A stretch of 64,000 nucleotides of DNA from Aeromonas dhakensis (GCF_000820305.1 NZ_CDBH01000069.1:152755-216754); one strand, 5' to 3'; numbered from the stretch's first letter, positions 1 through 8,339 are shown. Numbers and translations: made by a program. Notes: generated by a model from the sequence alone, not told the origin.

Positions 1-214
1 CCCAGGGCATGATGGTGACGGTCTGCGGCGGGGTGTTGGTCTTCTTCCACACCTGTTGCAGCAGCTCGACGGCGAGCCCGGTGGGGGCGCCCGCCTCGTT
101 GGAGAAGTTGTAGGGTTTGTACTCTTCGCTGAGGTAGTGCAGCTTGCCAAGCTCGGGACTGGCCTGGGCCAGGGTGGCAAACACGAGTGCGGCGAATCCG
201 GTCCATTTTTTCAT
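1..214 (-). CDS. Periplasmic solute-binding protein, N-terminal part (cut by window edge)
   Basis: Only the first ~71 codons are in the window. They begin with a signal peptide (MKKWTGFAALVFATLAQA) and continue with the start of an SBP_bac_3-like fold. Start at 214 is preferred over an in-frame ATG at 223 because an AGGA lies at good distance before it. The visible sequence (ELGKLHYLSEEYKPYNF...GLAVELLQQVW) closely resembles the N-terminus of the next gene (291-1037), so the two are tandem paralogues. Family members bind amino acids or similar small ligands in the periplasm; the ligand cannot be read from sequence. Confidence 0.75.
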   Translation of the reverse strand, partial: MKKWTGFAALVFATLAQASPELGKLHYLSEEYKPYNFSNEAGAPTGLAVELLQQVWKKTNTPPQTVTIMPW

Positions 215-290
215 TTTGGCCATCCTGGTGGGGTGTTGCGTCACTCTCAAGTGTTATCAAAGCCGGCCAAATCGCCAGCCGTGGCACGGC

Positions 291-1037
291 TCACGGCATG
301 TATTGGCGCCGCAGCGCCTGATAGTCCGGCGAGGCGAGCGCCTGGTTGAGGGCGCGCTGAAACTGCTTGATCACCCCGTCATCCACCTGGCGGCTGAAGG
401 CGTAGCAGAGCTCTTCGGCATCCAGTACGAAGGCCACCGTGAACGCTTTGGTATCGAGCTGCAGCTCCTTGATGGCGTCGTAGCCCGCCAGCTTGCCGGT
501 CGCCAGCAGATCGGCGCGGCCCGACACCAGCATCTTCAGCCCCTGGCTCAGCCGGTTGGCGGGGATGATGCGGTTCTCGTCCATGCCGCGGTTGAGCAGC
601 AACTGCTCGGAGGCATCGGAGCGCACGGCGCTGATGCGGTAGTCGTTGATCTGCTCGACGGCGCTCAGGGTAATGGGGCGGCGCTTGTAGGCCAGCAGCA
701 CGTACTCGGCGTGGCCGATGGGGCAGGCCCACTTGAACAGGGGATCGCGGGTGTCGGTGCGGGCGGTGGAGAAGAGCACCACGTTGGGTTTCTGGGTGAG
801 CAGGTAGTAACCCCGCGCCCAGGGCAGGATGCGGATGGGCTGGGGGGGCGTCTGGGTGTTTTGCCAGATGCGCTGCAGCAGCTCCACCGCGAGGCCACCG
901 GGCTGGCCGGTGGCATCGGTGAAGTTGTAGGGGGGATACTCCTCGGTCAGGTACTCCAGCTTGCCGAGTTCGGCCTGCGCCGTGCCAAGGCATGACAACA
1001 GCAGCAGACAACCGAAAAAACCTCTCCTCATGGGCAA
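291..1037 (-). CDS. Periplasmic solute-binding protein (SBP_bac_3-like)
   Basis: 248 aa with a signal peptide (about residues 1-22, ending AQA) followed by a full-length extracellular solute-binding domain that starts ELGKLEYLTEEYPPYNF. No permease or ATPase gene is adjacent, which is common for this subgroup in Aeromonas and Shewanella. It may be an orphan binding protein or a sensor-type receptor. It lies 76 bp upstream of, and on the same strand as, its paralogue at 1-214. The substrate is unknown. A second in-frame ATG two codons in (1031) is an equally possible start. Confidence 0.8.
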   Translation of the reverse strand: MPMRRGFFGCLLLLSCLGTAQAELGKLEYLTEEYPPYNFTDATGQPGGLAVELLQRIWQNTQTPPQPIRILPWARGYYLLTQKPNVVLFSTARTDTRDPLFKWACPIGHAEYVLLAYKRRPITLSAVEQINDYRISAVRSDASEQLLLNRGMDENRIIPANRLSQGLKMLVSGRADLLATGKLAGYDAIKELQLDTKAFTVAFVLDAEELCYAFSRQVDDGVIKQFQRALNQALASPDYQALRRQYMP

Positions 1038-1103
1038 TCCTTGGCGTAGCGCGGGCGATCATCTTGCCCAAGTGTGGGCAAAAAAGCCTGATATTGCCAG
1101 CAG

Positions 1104-1601
1104 TTACCAGCGCGCTCTGGGGTTGCCCAGCGGTTTTAGCTGCTCATCGCGCAGCCCCACCAGCAGGGCCTTGCCGCTCTCTTGCAGGCGAAATTCGCCG
1201 TAGCGCGCCGCCTCGAACTGCTCGCCGGTGCCCTCTTCGAAGAAGTAGGCGTCGGGGCCGATGCGCCACTGACCATCGCTTTGGCGCACCTGCAGCCGCC
1301 GTTCATCCCGGGCCAGCTGTTCCGGCTTGCCCCCTTCCACCCAGCTGGCGATCTGCCGGTCGTCGAGGCGGATCACCAGGGTATCGGCGTGGGCCTCGTC
1401 GTGGCGCCGGTTGCCGAGCTGGCGGGCGAGCTCGTAGTTGAGGCGCATGTAATCCCCCTGCATCAGGGAGCGCGGGTCGACCGGGGCGAGGCGCAGCAGC
1501 ACCACCTCGCCACTGCTCATGGCGTGCTCGTAGCGCCAGACGGTGACATTGATGGCCGCCAGGATGGTGATACCGGTCAGCAGCAAGGCGAGTCGTCTCA
1601 T
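1104..1601 (-). CDS. GDYXXXLXY domain protein
   Basis: 165 aa. An N-terminal hydrophobic anchor or signal (RRLALLLTGITILAAINVTVW) is followed by the family signature in LMQGDYMRLNYELA. The start ATG overlaps the stop of the DUF4401 gene by 4 bp (ATGA), so the two are translationally coupled. It is the last gene of a three-gene operon (DUF2157, DUF4401, GDYXXXLXY) that travels as a unit in gammaproteobacteria. The biochemical role is unknown; the neighbours suggest a membrane-associated complex. Confidence 0.82.
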   Translation of the reverse strand: MRRLALLLTGITILAAINVTVWRYEHAMSSGEVVLLRLAPVDPRSLMQGDYMRLNYELARQLGNRRHDEAHADTLVIRLDDRQIASWVEGGKPEQLARDERRLQVRQSDGQWRIGPDAYFFEEGTGEQFEAARYGEFRLQESGKALLVGLRDEQLKPLGNPRARW

Positions 1602-2605
1602 GAGGGGCTCCGTGGGCTCAGCCGTTTGAGCAGCTGGCGGGCGCCGAGCAGCAGGGCGCCCGAGCCCAGCAGCAGCCAGGATTTGGTCATCAGGGTCAGC
1701 CCCAGATCGTAGTAATAGAGGGAGCCAAAGCCGACCAGCAGCAGGCCGGCCAGGGTCATCAGGCCGACGCTGCCGGCATAAAAACCGAGCACCAGTACCA
1801 GGGCGCCGGCCCCCATGCCGGGAATGAGGGCGCTGAGCAGCACCAGCGGCAGCCCGTACAGCAGCGGCAGTTTCAGCCTGATCATCAGCCCCAGCAGCAG
1901 GGCGGCGCAGAGCAGCGGGTTGAGCCAGAGCGGCAGGCGGGAGTGGCCGAGCTCGTCGAGCATGCTGGCGCCGCCCTCCCACAGCGGGTGGTGCAGGCGC
2001 CCCAGCACCAGCAGGGAGAGTGCCAGACCCAGGGTGAGGGATTCATAGAGCTGATGGCGCACCGGATCGCGCTCTGCCTGCAGCCAGCAGAGGGCAACCG
2101 CCGTCATCACCAGCGGCAGGGCCAGCAGTTGCAGGCCGAGGCAGGCGAGGCCAAGGGTGAGCAGGATGGCGGCGGCGAAGCTATGGAACAGCCGGATCAG
2201 CCAGTGCTCGAACAGGGCGGCGATGGCCAGCGACAGCAGGGCGAGGCCGAGCCAGAGCGGGGCCGAGTGCAGATCCAGCCGATCGAGCAGGCCATAGAGC
2301 AGCCAGGCGTCGCCGGCCAGCGCCAGCGCCAGCACGAACTGATCCCACAGATCGCTGCGGGTGGCGAAGCGGTTGAGGCAAAAGGCGATGGCCATCAGCA
2401 CGGCGCCCATCAGCAGGGCGCTGTCGGCATCCCGGGTGAGCTGGGAAAACGACATGAACAGGAAGAACAGCAGGAACAGGGCGGCAATCCAGCCCACCAT
2501 GCCGAGCAGAAAGCGGCTCGACCAGTGGGGCTGGTCGTCACGGGGGGCATCCCCTTCCACCAGCCGGGCCCGTTGCAGTCGCTGCCAGGGGGTCAGATCA
2601 CTCAT
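1598..2605 (-). CDS. DUF4401 integral membrane protein
   Basis: 335 aa. A short soluble N-terminus (SDLTPWQRLQRARLVEGD) is followed by about ten strongly hydrophobic segments rich in Leu, Ala and Gly, as in DUF4401 proteins. It overlaps the upstream DUF2157 gene by 8 bp and the downstream GDYXXXLXY gene by 4 bp, so all three are almost certainly co-translated. The function is not established for the family. Confidence 0.82.
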   Translation of the reverse strand: MSDLTPWQRLQRARLVEGDAPRDDQPHWSSRFLLGMVGWIAALFLLFFLFMSFSQLTRDADSALLMGAVLMAIAFCLNRFATRSDLWDQFVLALALAGDAWLLYGLLDRLDLHSAPLWLGLALLSLAIAALFEHWLIRLFHSFAAAILLTLGLACLGLQLLALPLVMTAVALCWLQAERDPVRHQLYESLTLGLALSLLVLGRLHHPLWEGGASMLDELGHSRLPLWLNPLLCAALLLGLMIRLKLPLLYGLPLVLLSALIPGMGAGALVLVLGFYAGSVGLMTLAGLLLVGFGSLYYYDLGLTLMTKSWLLLGSGALLLGARQLLKRLSPRSPS

Positions 2606-3536
2606 GGGGCCTCCGTTGTTGTTGCAGCCAGCGGCTGGCGGCCACCGACAGGCCGATGGCGATGAGGCAGAGCAGCAGGAAGCCGTCGACGTCCGGCTCC
2701 ATCCATTTGCCGAGCGCGGTCAGCAGCACCACGATGAGGCTCAGACAGCCCATGGCGAGCCCGGCGATGAATCTGTGGTGCCAGCGCAGGTAGGCGGCCG
2801 CCAGCCAGCCTAGCCAGGCCGGCCAGACCCAGGGGGGGGCGGCATCGAACAGCGCCAGCAGGGTCAGCAGGGTGACGCCGAGCCCGGCGGCCAGCCCCGC
2901 CAGCCAGGAGGGCATCAGCCGGTAGCGGGCGGGCACCAGCAGCAATATGCCCCAGAGGGCGGCGTTGAACAGGGTCAGGCTCCAGCCGAGGGCCTCCTCG
3001 TCGAAGGCGAAGAAGAAGTTGAACAGGCCGAGCCGCCAGTAGAGCACCAGCGCCAGCTGACCGAGCAGCCAGCTCAAGGTCCACAGCAGCGGGCTCTGGC
3101 CGAGCGCCGCCAGCGGCAGCAGCATCAGCGCCCAGGTGGCGAACAGCTGCCAGGGATCGGCACCGGTCTGGTAGGTCTGCCCCACCAGCGCCAGCAGAGC
3201 GCCGATGTTGAGGGCGATGGCGAGCAGCAGCGCCTGGCGCTGGCTGTCGGCGAGGGGCTTGCGCCACAGCAACAGCAGCATGGCGAGCAGTGGCAGCTCC
3301 AGCAGGGCGAGGCGCGAGAGGCGGCCCAGCTCCTGCCAGTTGAAGGCGACGAAGAACACCAGACCGGCGCCGAGGCACAGGCTGCCGAGCCAGAGCAGCA
3401 GCCGATCGAACAGCCACTGCCAGCGGGCAGGGCCGGGGGGCAGCTCGCACAGGGTGAGGGCGGCGGGCAACTGGGCCCGGTCGAGACGACCGCGCCTGAC
3501 CCAGTCAAGCAGCGTCTGTCTTGAGGTGAAGTGCAT
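2598..3536 (-). CDS. DUF2157 integral membrane protein
   Basis: 312 aa starting MHFTSRQTLLDWVRRGRLD. The N-terminal ~70 residues are a soluble helical DUF2157 segment and the rest is a series of transmembrane helices. The start at 3536 is chosen because a GGAG lies about six bases before it; an ATG four codons upstream (3548) has no better ribosome site. It is the first gene of the DUF2157-DUF4401-GDYXXXLXY operon. Role unknown. Confidence 0.82.
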   Translation of the reverse strand: MHFTSRQTLLDWVRRGRLDRAQLPAALTLCELPPGPARWQWLFDRLLLWLGSLCLGAGLVFFVAFNWQELGRLSRLALLELPLLAMLLLLWRKPLADSQRQALLLAIALNIGALLALVGQTYQTGADPWQLFATWALMLLPLAALGQSPLLWTLSWLLGQLALVLYWRLGLFNFFFAFDEEALGWSLTLFNAALWGILLLVPARYRLMPSWLAGLAAGLGVTLLTLLALFDAAPPWVWPAWLGWLAAAYLRWHHRFIAGLAMGCLSLIVVLLTALGKWMEPDVDGFLLLCLIAIGLSVAASRWLQQQRRPHE

Positions 3537-3630
3537 GGGATGCTCCATCAGGTTTGCCGCATTATGCCACGGCCATGGCGCCGGTTGGCAGCCCCCGTCT
3601 GCGGGCAAGCCGGCCTGGCTCGCGGGCAGC

Positions 3631-3658
3631 AAAAAGCCCCGCCAGAGGGCGGGGCTTG
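3631..3658 (-). terminator. Rho-independent terminator of the GDT1-family gene
   Basis: A GC-rich stem (AAGCCCCGCC / GGGCGGGGCTT) is followed, on the minus strand, by a run of five T. It separates the GDT1-family gene upstream from the DUF2157 operon. Confidence 0.75.
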
Positions 3659-3738
3659 CGTGCAAAGACACGACATGGGCGCGGGAGCGGCGTCGGCAAG
3701 TGCTCACCCTTGCCTCGCCACCTTCTGATCCGGCCGGG

Positions 3739-4296
3739 TCAGGCGAACAGCAGGGTGCTCACCCCGAGGCCCACGAACAGGATGGCGCAGGCGATGCGGA
3801 TCCCCTTGAGCGGCAGGCGATCGGCCCCCAGCTTGCCAAGCAGCACCACAGGCACGTTGGCCAGCATCATGCCGAGGGTGGTGCCGGTGATGACCTGGGT
3901 CAGCGAGTCGTACTTGGCTGCCAGCAGCACGGTGGCGATCTGGGTCTTGTCGCCGATTTCGGCGATGAAGAACAGCACGAAGGTGGCCATGAAGGGGCCG
4001 TACTTGTCGAGCGGGCTCTCCTCGTCGTCCATCTTGTCCGGCACCAGGATCCAGGCGGCCATGGCGATGAAGGCACCGGCCACCAGGTAGGTCATCACCT
4101 TGGGATCGAGCCAGCGGCTGATGAACTCGCCAAGCCAGGCGGCGCCGGCGTGGTTGAGCAGGGTGGCCGCCAGCATGCCGGCGATGATGGGCCAGGGCTT
4201 GCGAAAACGACAGATGAGCAACAGCGCCAGCAGCTGGGTCTTGTCGCCGATTTCGGCGATGGCCACGCTGAGGGTTGAGGTTAACAAGGCTTCCAT
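3739..4296 (-). CDS. TMEM165/GDT1 family transporter, probable Mn2+ exporter
   Basis: 185 aa with six predicted transmembrane helices in two inverted halves. Each half carries the family signature ExGDKT (AEIGDKTQ near residue 14 and again near residue 115), the acidic motif thought to bind the transported cation. Bacterial members of this family (for example MneA of Vibrio) export manganese. The gene sits behind a recognisable yybP-ykoY manganese riboswitch, which strongly supports Mn2+ as substrate. No good Shine-Dalgarno is visible immediately before the ATG; the leader hairpin ends there instead. Confidence 0.88.
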   Translation of the reverse strand: MEALLTSTLSVAIAEIGDKTQLLALLLICRFRKPWPIIAGMLAATLLNHAGAAWLGEFISRWLDPKVMTYLVAGAFIAMAAWILVPDKMDDEESPLDKYGPFMATFVLFFIAEIGDKTQIATVLLAAKYDSLTQVITGTTLGMMLANVPVVLLGKLGADRLPLKGIRIACAILFVGLGVSTLLFA

Positions 4297-4302
4297 AAAA
4301 AT

Positions 4303-4357
4303 GACCGGGGGACGGAATTGTTATACCTGAGACAAGCCTGCGCCATCCGTCCCCGGT
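4303..4357 (-). terminator. Candidate expression-platform hairpin of the Mn riboswitch
   Basis: On the minus strand ACCGGGGACGGA (4346-4357) can pair with TCCGTCCCCCGGT (4304-4316). The stem is followed by CATTTTT and then directly by the ATG of the GDT1-family gene. It looks like an intrinsic terminator abutting the start codon, so Mn2+ binding could control termination, initiation or both. Confidence 0.6.
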
Positions 4358-4368
4358 ATTGGCACTGG

Positions 4369-4499
4369 CCCGTCAAAGGTCTTGTCAAATCCGCGGCTGG
4401 CGTGGATCACCCTGACCATGGTGAGTTGGCACCAAGTATGTTGATCAGGGTCGCGAACCGGTTTGGGGCCGGCTGGCGAGACTACTCCCCCTCGATGGG
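4369..4499 (-). ncRNA. yybP-ykoY manganese riboswitch aptamer
   Basis: Reading the minus strand, the conserved GGGGAGTAG (4482-4490) is followed by TCAACATACTTGGTGCC, typical of proteobacterial yybP-ykoY RNAs. P1 can form between CCCATCGAGG (4490-4499) and CCTTTGACGGG (4369-4379). The element lies directly in the leader of a Mn2+-exporter-type gene, which is the class's known regulon. Identification is from recalled consensus; a covariance-model search was not possible. Confidence 0.85.
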
Positions 4500-4552
4500 A
4501 GCGGGCATTCTAGGGAAAAAGCGAAAGTGACGCAAGCCGGGCGGCGTCGGGA

Positions 4553-4882
4553 TCAGCCACCCACCAGCTTGACACTGAAACCGGCCTTCTCGAGCTCGGC
4601 CTTGATCAGATCCCGTTTATCCCCCTGGATCTCGATTACCCCCTCTTTGAGGCCGCCGCCGGTGCCGCACTTTTTCTTGAGCAGGGTGGCGATGCTCTTT
4701 TGCTGGTCGGCCGGAACACCGTGGATGGTGATGACCCCGGCGCCCTTGCGCCCCTTGGTTTCGCGGCGAATGCGCACCACCCCGTCGGTGGGGAAGGGGG
4801 AGGCGGATTGCGGCTGGTTCTGTTCTTTGATGATGCCGCCGTCCGTGCTGTAGACCAGGCGGCTGTTGCTGTCGTGACTCAT
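4553..4882 (-). CDS. yciH: SUI1/eIF1-like protein YciH
   Basis: 109 aa starting MSHDSNSRLVYSTDGG, collinear with E. coli YciH (108 aa). It keeps the C-terminal SUI1 core (LKKKCGTGGGLKEGVIEIQGDKRDLIKAELEK). This bacterial homologue of eukaryotic eIF1 influences initiation fidelity in vitro and is dispensable. The reading frame extends 15 codons upstream, but the start at 4882 matches the family N-terminus. Confidence 0.92.
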   Translation of the reverse strand: MSHDSNSRLVYSTDGGIIKEQNQPQSASPFPTDGVVRIRRETKGRKGAGVITIHGVPADQQKSIATLLKKKCGTGGGLKEGVIEIQGDKRDLIKAELEKAGFSVKLVGG

Positions 4883-4913
4883 GGCAGTTATTTGTGGGTT
4901 AGCTAAGCGGAGT

Positions 4914-4927
4914 TTGATTTTACTCAA
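4914..4927 (+). promoter_or_regulatory. FNR-type site of the feo promoter
   Basis: TTGAT-TTTA-CTCAA matches the FNR consensus TTGAT-N4-ATCAA at 9 of 10 positions. It is centred about 41 bp upstream of the start point expected from the TATAAT at 4949-4954, which is the class II activator position. FNR activation of feo under anaerobiosis is known in enterics. Confidence 0.7.
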
Positions 4928-4948
4928 ATAAGCGTTGAAAACACGGAT

Positions 4949-4954
4949 TATAAT
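4949..4954 (+). promoter_or_regulatory. feoABC promoter -10 element
   Basis: A perfect TATAAT lies 48 bp before the feoA start. No good -35 hexamer sits 17 bp upstream, consistent with dependence on the FNR site that overlaps that position. Confidence 0.65.
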
Positions 4955-4964
4955 GCCCCAAGTA

Positions 4965-4983
4965 AAAGAGAATTATTATTGTT
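4965..4983 (+). promoter_or_regulatory. Fur box downstream of the feo -10
   Basis: AAAGAGAATTATTATTGTT matches 13 of the 16 defined positions of the Vibrio-type Fur consensus AATGANAATNATTNTCATT. It covers the presumed start of transcription, a position where Fe-Fur would block RNA polymerase. Confidence 0.65.
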
Positions 4984-5001
4984 TAACTTCAGGAGTCAGT
5001 C

Positions 5002-5229
5002 ATGGTACTCGCGCAGTTGTCACCGGGACAGAGTGCTCGCATCAAGAACATGAATCAATTGACCCGTCCCCTGCGGCGCAAGCTGATGGTGATGGGCTTG
5101 CTGCCCCAGACTGAAGTCATCTTTTTGCGCGCGGCCCCGCTCGGGGATCCGCTGCAGATCCAGTGTCAGGGGATCTGCCTCTCCATGCAAAAAAGCCTTG
5201 CCCAGCAAATCGAGGTCGAACCGGTATGA
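5002..5229 (+). CDS. feoA: Ferrous iron transport protein A
   Basis: 75 aa SH3-like FeoA (MVLAQLSPGQSARIKNMNQ), a cytoplasmic partner of FeoB. An AGGAG ribosome site precedes the ATG. The stop overlaps the FeoB start by 4 bp (ATGA), giving the usual feoA-feoB coupling. It is the first gene of feoABC and is preceded by FNR and Fur sites. Confidence 0.95.
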   Translation: MVLAQLSPGQSARIKNMNQLTRPLRRKLMVMGLLPQTEVIFLRAAPLGDPLQIQCQGICLSMQKSLAQQIEVEPV

Positions 5230-7499
5230 ACTACTCCCTGGTAACCGTCGGCAACCCCAATAGCGGCAAGACCTCCCTGTTCAACGCCCTGACCGGGGCC
5301 CGCCAGCAGGTGGGCAACTGGAGCGGCGTCACCGTCGACAAGAAAATGGGCGAATTCAGTGCCCAGGGCCACGACTACAAACTGATGGACCTGCCCGGCA
5401 TCTACAGCCTGGCCAACCAGGAGGGGAGCCTGGACGAGCAGATCGCCAGCCGTTTCGTGGAGGGCCAGCAGCCGGATCTGCTGCTCAACGTCATCGACGC
5501 CGCCAACCTGGAGCGCTCCCTCTACCTCACGCTGCAACTGCGCGAGCTGGGGCTGCCCATGGTGGTGGTGCTCAACAAGATGGACATCCTGCAAAAGCGG
5601 CGCATCACCATCGACGAGAGCAAGCTCGCCAAGGCCCTCGGCTGCCCGGTGGTGGCCCTCTCGGCCCACAATCGCCAGCAGGTCGCCGCCTTCAAGAACC
5701 AGATCCAGCAGTTCATCGGTCAGCCGCAAGTGGCCTTGCAGCTCGATTACGGCCATGAGCTGGAAAAAGATCTGGCGGAGCTTGAGACCTTGCTCGCCCC
5801 CCACCACCTCACTGCCCGCGGCCGCGCCCTGCGCCTGCTGGAAGAGGATGCGGTGATGCAGGAGACCCTGCTGCCCGGCCAGCAGGCCGCCGCCGCCAAC
5901 GTGGTGGCCCGCGCTCATCACGGGCAGGATGTGGACCTGCAGCTGGCGGACATCCGCTACGGCCACATCCACCAGTGGGCCGCCCAGGCGTGCCAGCAGA
6001 AGGGCAAGCTCACCGCGGCCCAGAGCGAGCGGCTCGATCGGGTGCTGCTCAACCGCTGGTTTGGCATCCCCTTCTTCCTGCTGGTGATGTACCTGATGTT
6101 CATGTTCGCCATCAAGGTGGGCAGCGCCTTCATCGACTTCTTCGACATCATGGGCGGCGCCCTGTTTGTCGACGGGGTGCACCACCTGCTGGGGCTCGTC
6201 CATGCGCCGGACTGGCTGGGGGCCATCCTGGCGGACGGCTTCGGGGTGGGCTTGCAGACCGTCGCCACCTTCATCCCGGTGATCGGCTGCCTCTATCTGT
6301 TCCTGGCGGTGCTGGAGAGCTCCGGCTACCTGGCCCGCGCCGCATTTGTGGTGGATGCCCTGATGCGCCGCCTCGGCCTGCCGGGCAAGGCGTTCGTCCC
6401 CATGCTGATGGGGTTTGGCTGCACCGTGCCCTCGGTGATGGCGACCCGCACCCTCAACTCCGAGCGCGAGCGGCTGATGACCTCGGCCATGGCCCCCTTC
6501 ATGTCGTGCGGCGCCCGTCTGCCGGTCTACGCCCTGTTCGCGGTGGCCTTCTTCCCCGAATCCGGCCAGAACCTGGTGTTCGGTCTCTACCTCATCGGCA
6601 TCCTGGTGGCGGTGCTCACCGGCCTGTTGCTGCGCAGCACCCTGCTGCCGGGCAAGAGCGACTCCATGCTGATGGAGATGCCGGACTACGAGTGGCCGCG
6701 CCCGGTCAACGTCGGCATCAAAACCTGGCAGAAGCTCAAATCCTTCGTGTTTGGCGCCGGTAAAACCATCGTGCTGGTGGTCGCCGTGCTGAGCGTGCTC
6801 AACTCGCTCGGCACCGATGGCAGCTTCGGCCACCAGGATCAGGAGAGCTCGGTGCTGAGCAAAATCAGCCAGGCGGTGACCCCGGTGCTGCACCCCATCG
6901 GCGTGCGCGACGACAACTGGCAGGCCACGGTCGGCATCGTCACCGGCATCTTCGCCAAAGAGGCGGTGGTCGGTACCCTCAACAGCCTCTACGCCGGCAG
7001 CGGCGACGGGGAAGAGGAGGCGAGCGAGTTCTCCCTGGCGAACAGCTTCCAGGAAGCGATCGCCGCAGTGGCCACCAATCTGGCCGACATCGACCCGACC
7101 GACCCCATGGGGCTGGCGGTGGGCAATCTGGATGACCAGCAGGCCGCCGCCGAGGCGCAGGAGGTGGACGTCTCCACCTACGGCAACATGCAGAGCCACT
7201 TTGACGGGGCGGCTGGTGCGTTTGCTTACCTGTTGTTCGTGCTGCTCTACATGCCCTGCGCCGCCGCCATGGGCGCCCTGGTGCGGGAGACCGGCCGCCA
7301 GTGGGCCCTGCTGACCGCCGCCTGGTGCAACTACATGGCCTTCATGTGTGCCACCGTCTTCTATCAGCTGGCCACCTTCGCCGCTCACCCCGAGCAGAGC
7401 CTGTTCTGGGTGGCGAGCTACGGTCTCTCCCTGCTGCTGCTCTGGTGGCTGGGCCGTCGCCACGGCGACATCGTCGCCCGCAAGGTGGTGGCCCTATGA
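5226..7499 (+). CDS. feoB: Ferrous iron transporter FeoB
   Basis: 757 aa. The N-terminal G domain has G1 GNPNSGKT (residues 9-16), G3 DLPG and G4 NKMD, followed by a GDI-like helical linker. The C-terminal half is the membrane domain with two Gate motifs; the Cys-containing GFGCTVPSVMATRT lies in it. FeoB imports Fe2+ across the inner membrane. The start is the ATG overlapping feoA's stop. A soluble insertion rich in acidic residues sits between late membrane helices, as in Vibrio FeoB. Confidence 0.96.
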   Translation: MNYSLVTVGNPNSGKTSLFNALTGARQQVGNWSGVTVDKKMGEFSAQGHDYKLMDLPGIYSLANQEGSLDEQIASRFVEGQQPDLLLNVIDAANLERSLYLTLQLRELGLPMVVVLNKMDILQKRRITIDESKLAKALGCPVVALSAHNRQQVAAFKNQIQQFIGQPQVALQLDYGHELEKDLAELETLLAPHHLTARGRALRLLEEDAVMQETLLPGQQAAAANVVARAHHGQDVDLQLADIRYGHIHQWAAQACQQKGKLTAAQSERLDRVLLNRWFGIPFFLLVMYLMFMFAIKVGSAFIDFFDIMGGALFVDGVHHLLGLVHAPDWLGAILADGFGVGLQTVATFIPVIGCLYLFLAVLESSGYLARAAFVVDALMRRLGLPGKAFVPMLMGFGCTVPSVMATRTLNSERERLMTSAMAPFMSCGARLPVYALFAVAFFPESGQNLVFGLYLIGILVAVLTGLLLRSTLLPGKSDSMLMEMPDYEWPRPVNVGIKTWQKLKSFVFGAGKTIVLVVAVLSVLNSLGTDGSFGHQDQESSVLSKISQAVTPVLHPIGVRDDNWQATVGIVTGIFAKEAVVGTLNSLYAGSGDGEEEASEFSLANSFQEAIAAVATNLADIDPTDPMGLAVGNLDDQQAAAEAQEVDVSTYGNMQSHFDGAAGAFAYLLFVLLYMPCAAAMGALVRETGRQWALLTAAWCNYMAFMCATVFYQLATFAAHPEQSLFWVASYGLSLLLLWWLGRRHGDIVARKVVAL

Positions 7500-7738
7500 T
7501 CCTGCGCGAGCTGGGGGAGTACCTCGCCGCGCAGCAGAAGGCGAGCCGGCGCGAGCTGGCCCGCCACTTCCACACCTCGGAAGATGCGGTGGAGGCCATG
7601 CTCGGCGTCTGGATGCGCAAGGGGCGGGTCGCCAAGCGGGAGACTCAGGTGTGCGGCGGCTCCTGCTGCGGCAAGAGCCAGGAGGTGATGTTCGAGTGGT
7701 GCGAACCGGGTCAGATTGGCCTGGTGCAGAAGGGGTGA
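7496..7738 (+). CDS. feoC: FeoC family regulator
   Basis: 80 aa. An N-terminal winged helix (MILRELGEYLAAQQKASRRELARHF) is followed by a Cys-rich segment (CGGSCCGKSQ) suited to an Fe-S cluster. It overlaps the feoB stop by 4 bp. FeoC proteins bind the FeoB cytoplasmic domain and protect it from proteolysis. Last gene of the operon, followed by a strong terminator. Confidence 0.88.
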   Translation: MILRELGEYLAAQQKASRRELARHFHTSEDAVEAMLGVWMRKGRVAKRETQVCGGSCCGKSQEVMFEWCEPGQIGLVQKG

Positions 7739-7776
7739 GCTGGCGCGCCAGCCCACGCCAGTACCCTGCATTCAGA

Positions 7777-7810
7777 TATAAAAAAGACCCGCCGCTGGCG
7801 GGTCTTTTTA
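7777..7810. terminator. Bidirectional terminator between feoC and the cupin gene
   Basis: The stem AAAGACCCGCC / GGCGGGTCTTT has T runs on both strands, so it can end feoABC (+) and the cupin gene (-). Confidence 0.85.
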
Positions 7811-7859
7811 TTGGCGCGTGTTCGCCCTGTTCGCTGGATTGGCGTAGAAGGGGGGCAGA

Positions 7860-8339
7860 TCAGCGCCCCGGCCAGCGCTGGCCCACCTCGGCGTGGCGAT
7901 ACCAGGCCATCAGCGCCTGCTGGCCCTGGATGTCATCCGCTGCCGGTGACCAGGGGGCGAAGTCCTCTTCCCGGAAAGGAGCATAGGGACCGTGTTTCAC
8001 CTCGAAGATGACGGCGCCGGGATCCAGAGATAGCACCGCATGCCAGCTGGCGACGGGGGTCTCCAGCACCGAGGCCTCTTCCCCCAGCACGGCGCGGGCA
8101 ACGACGGTCCCTTCATCATCGAAATTGAGCACCACGAAGCGCCCTTGCAGCGCGGTGAGCAGCTCCCAGGTCTGCAGGTGGCGATGGGGGCGGATATAGG
8201 TACCCGGCTCCATGGCGATGGCCAGGCGCTGGATGGGGTCGGCCAGCTCCTGGTGCAGGTTGTGGTTCATGCGCAGGCGCGGGGAGTGGGCGGCCTCGTC
8301 GGCGAGGCTGGCAAGGCGGGCAACATCCAGTTTTTTCAT
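7860..8339 (-). CDS. WbuC family cupin-fold metalloprotein
   Basis: About 159 aa starting MKKLDVARLASLADEA; the frame is open four codons further to an ATG at 8351. A WbuC-like N-terminus (SPRLRMNHNLHQELADPIQRLAIAMEPGTY) leads into a cupin core with metal-ligand candidates in RPHRH and a later His in ASWHAV. WbuC proteins are often linked to surface polysaccharide loci, but here the neighbours are feo and glgC, so the substrate is unclear. Confidence 0.82.
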   Translation of the reverse strand: MKKLDVARLASLADEAAHSPRLRMNHNLHQELADPIQRLAIAMEPGTYIRPHRHLQTWELLTALQGRFVVLNFDDEGTVVARAVLGEEASVLETPVASWHAVLSLDPGAVIFEVKHGPYAPFREEDFAPWSPAADDIQGQQALMAWYRHAEVGQRWPGR

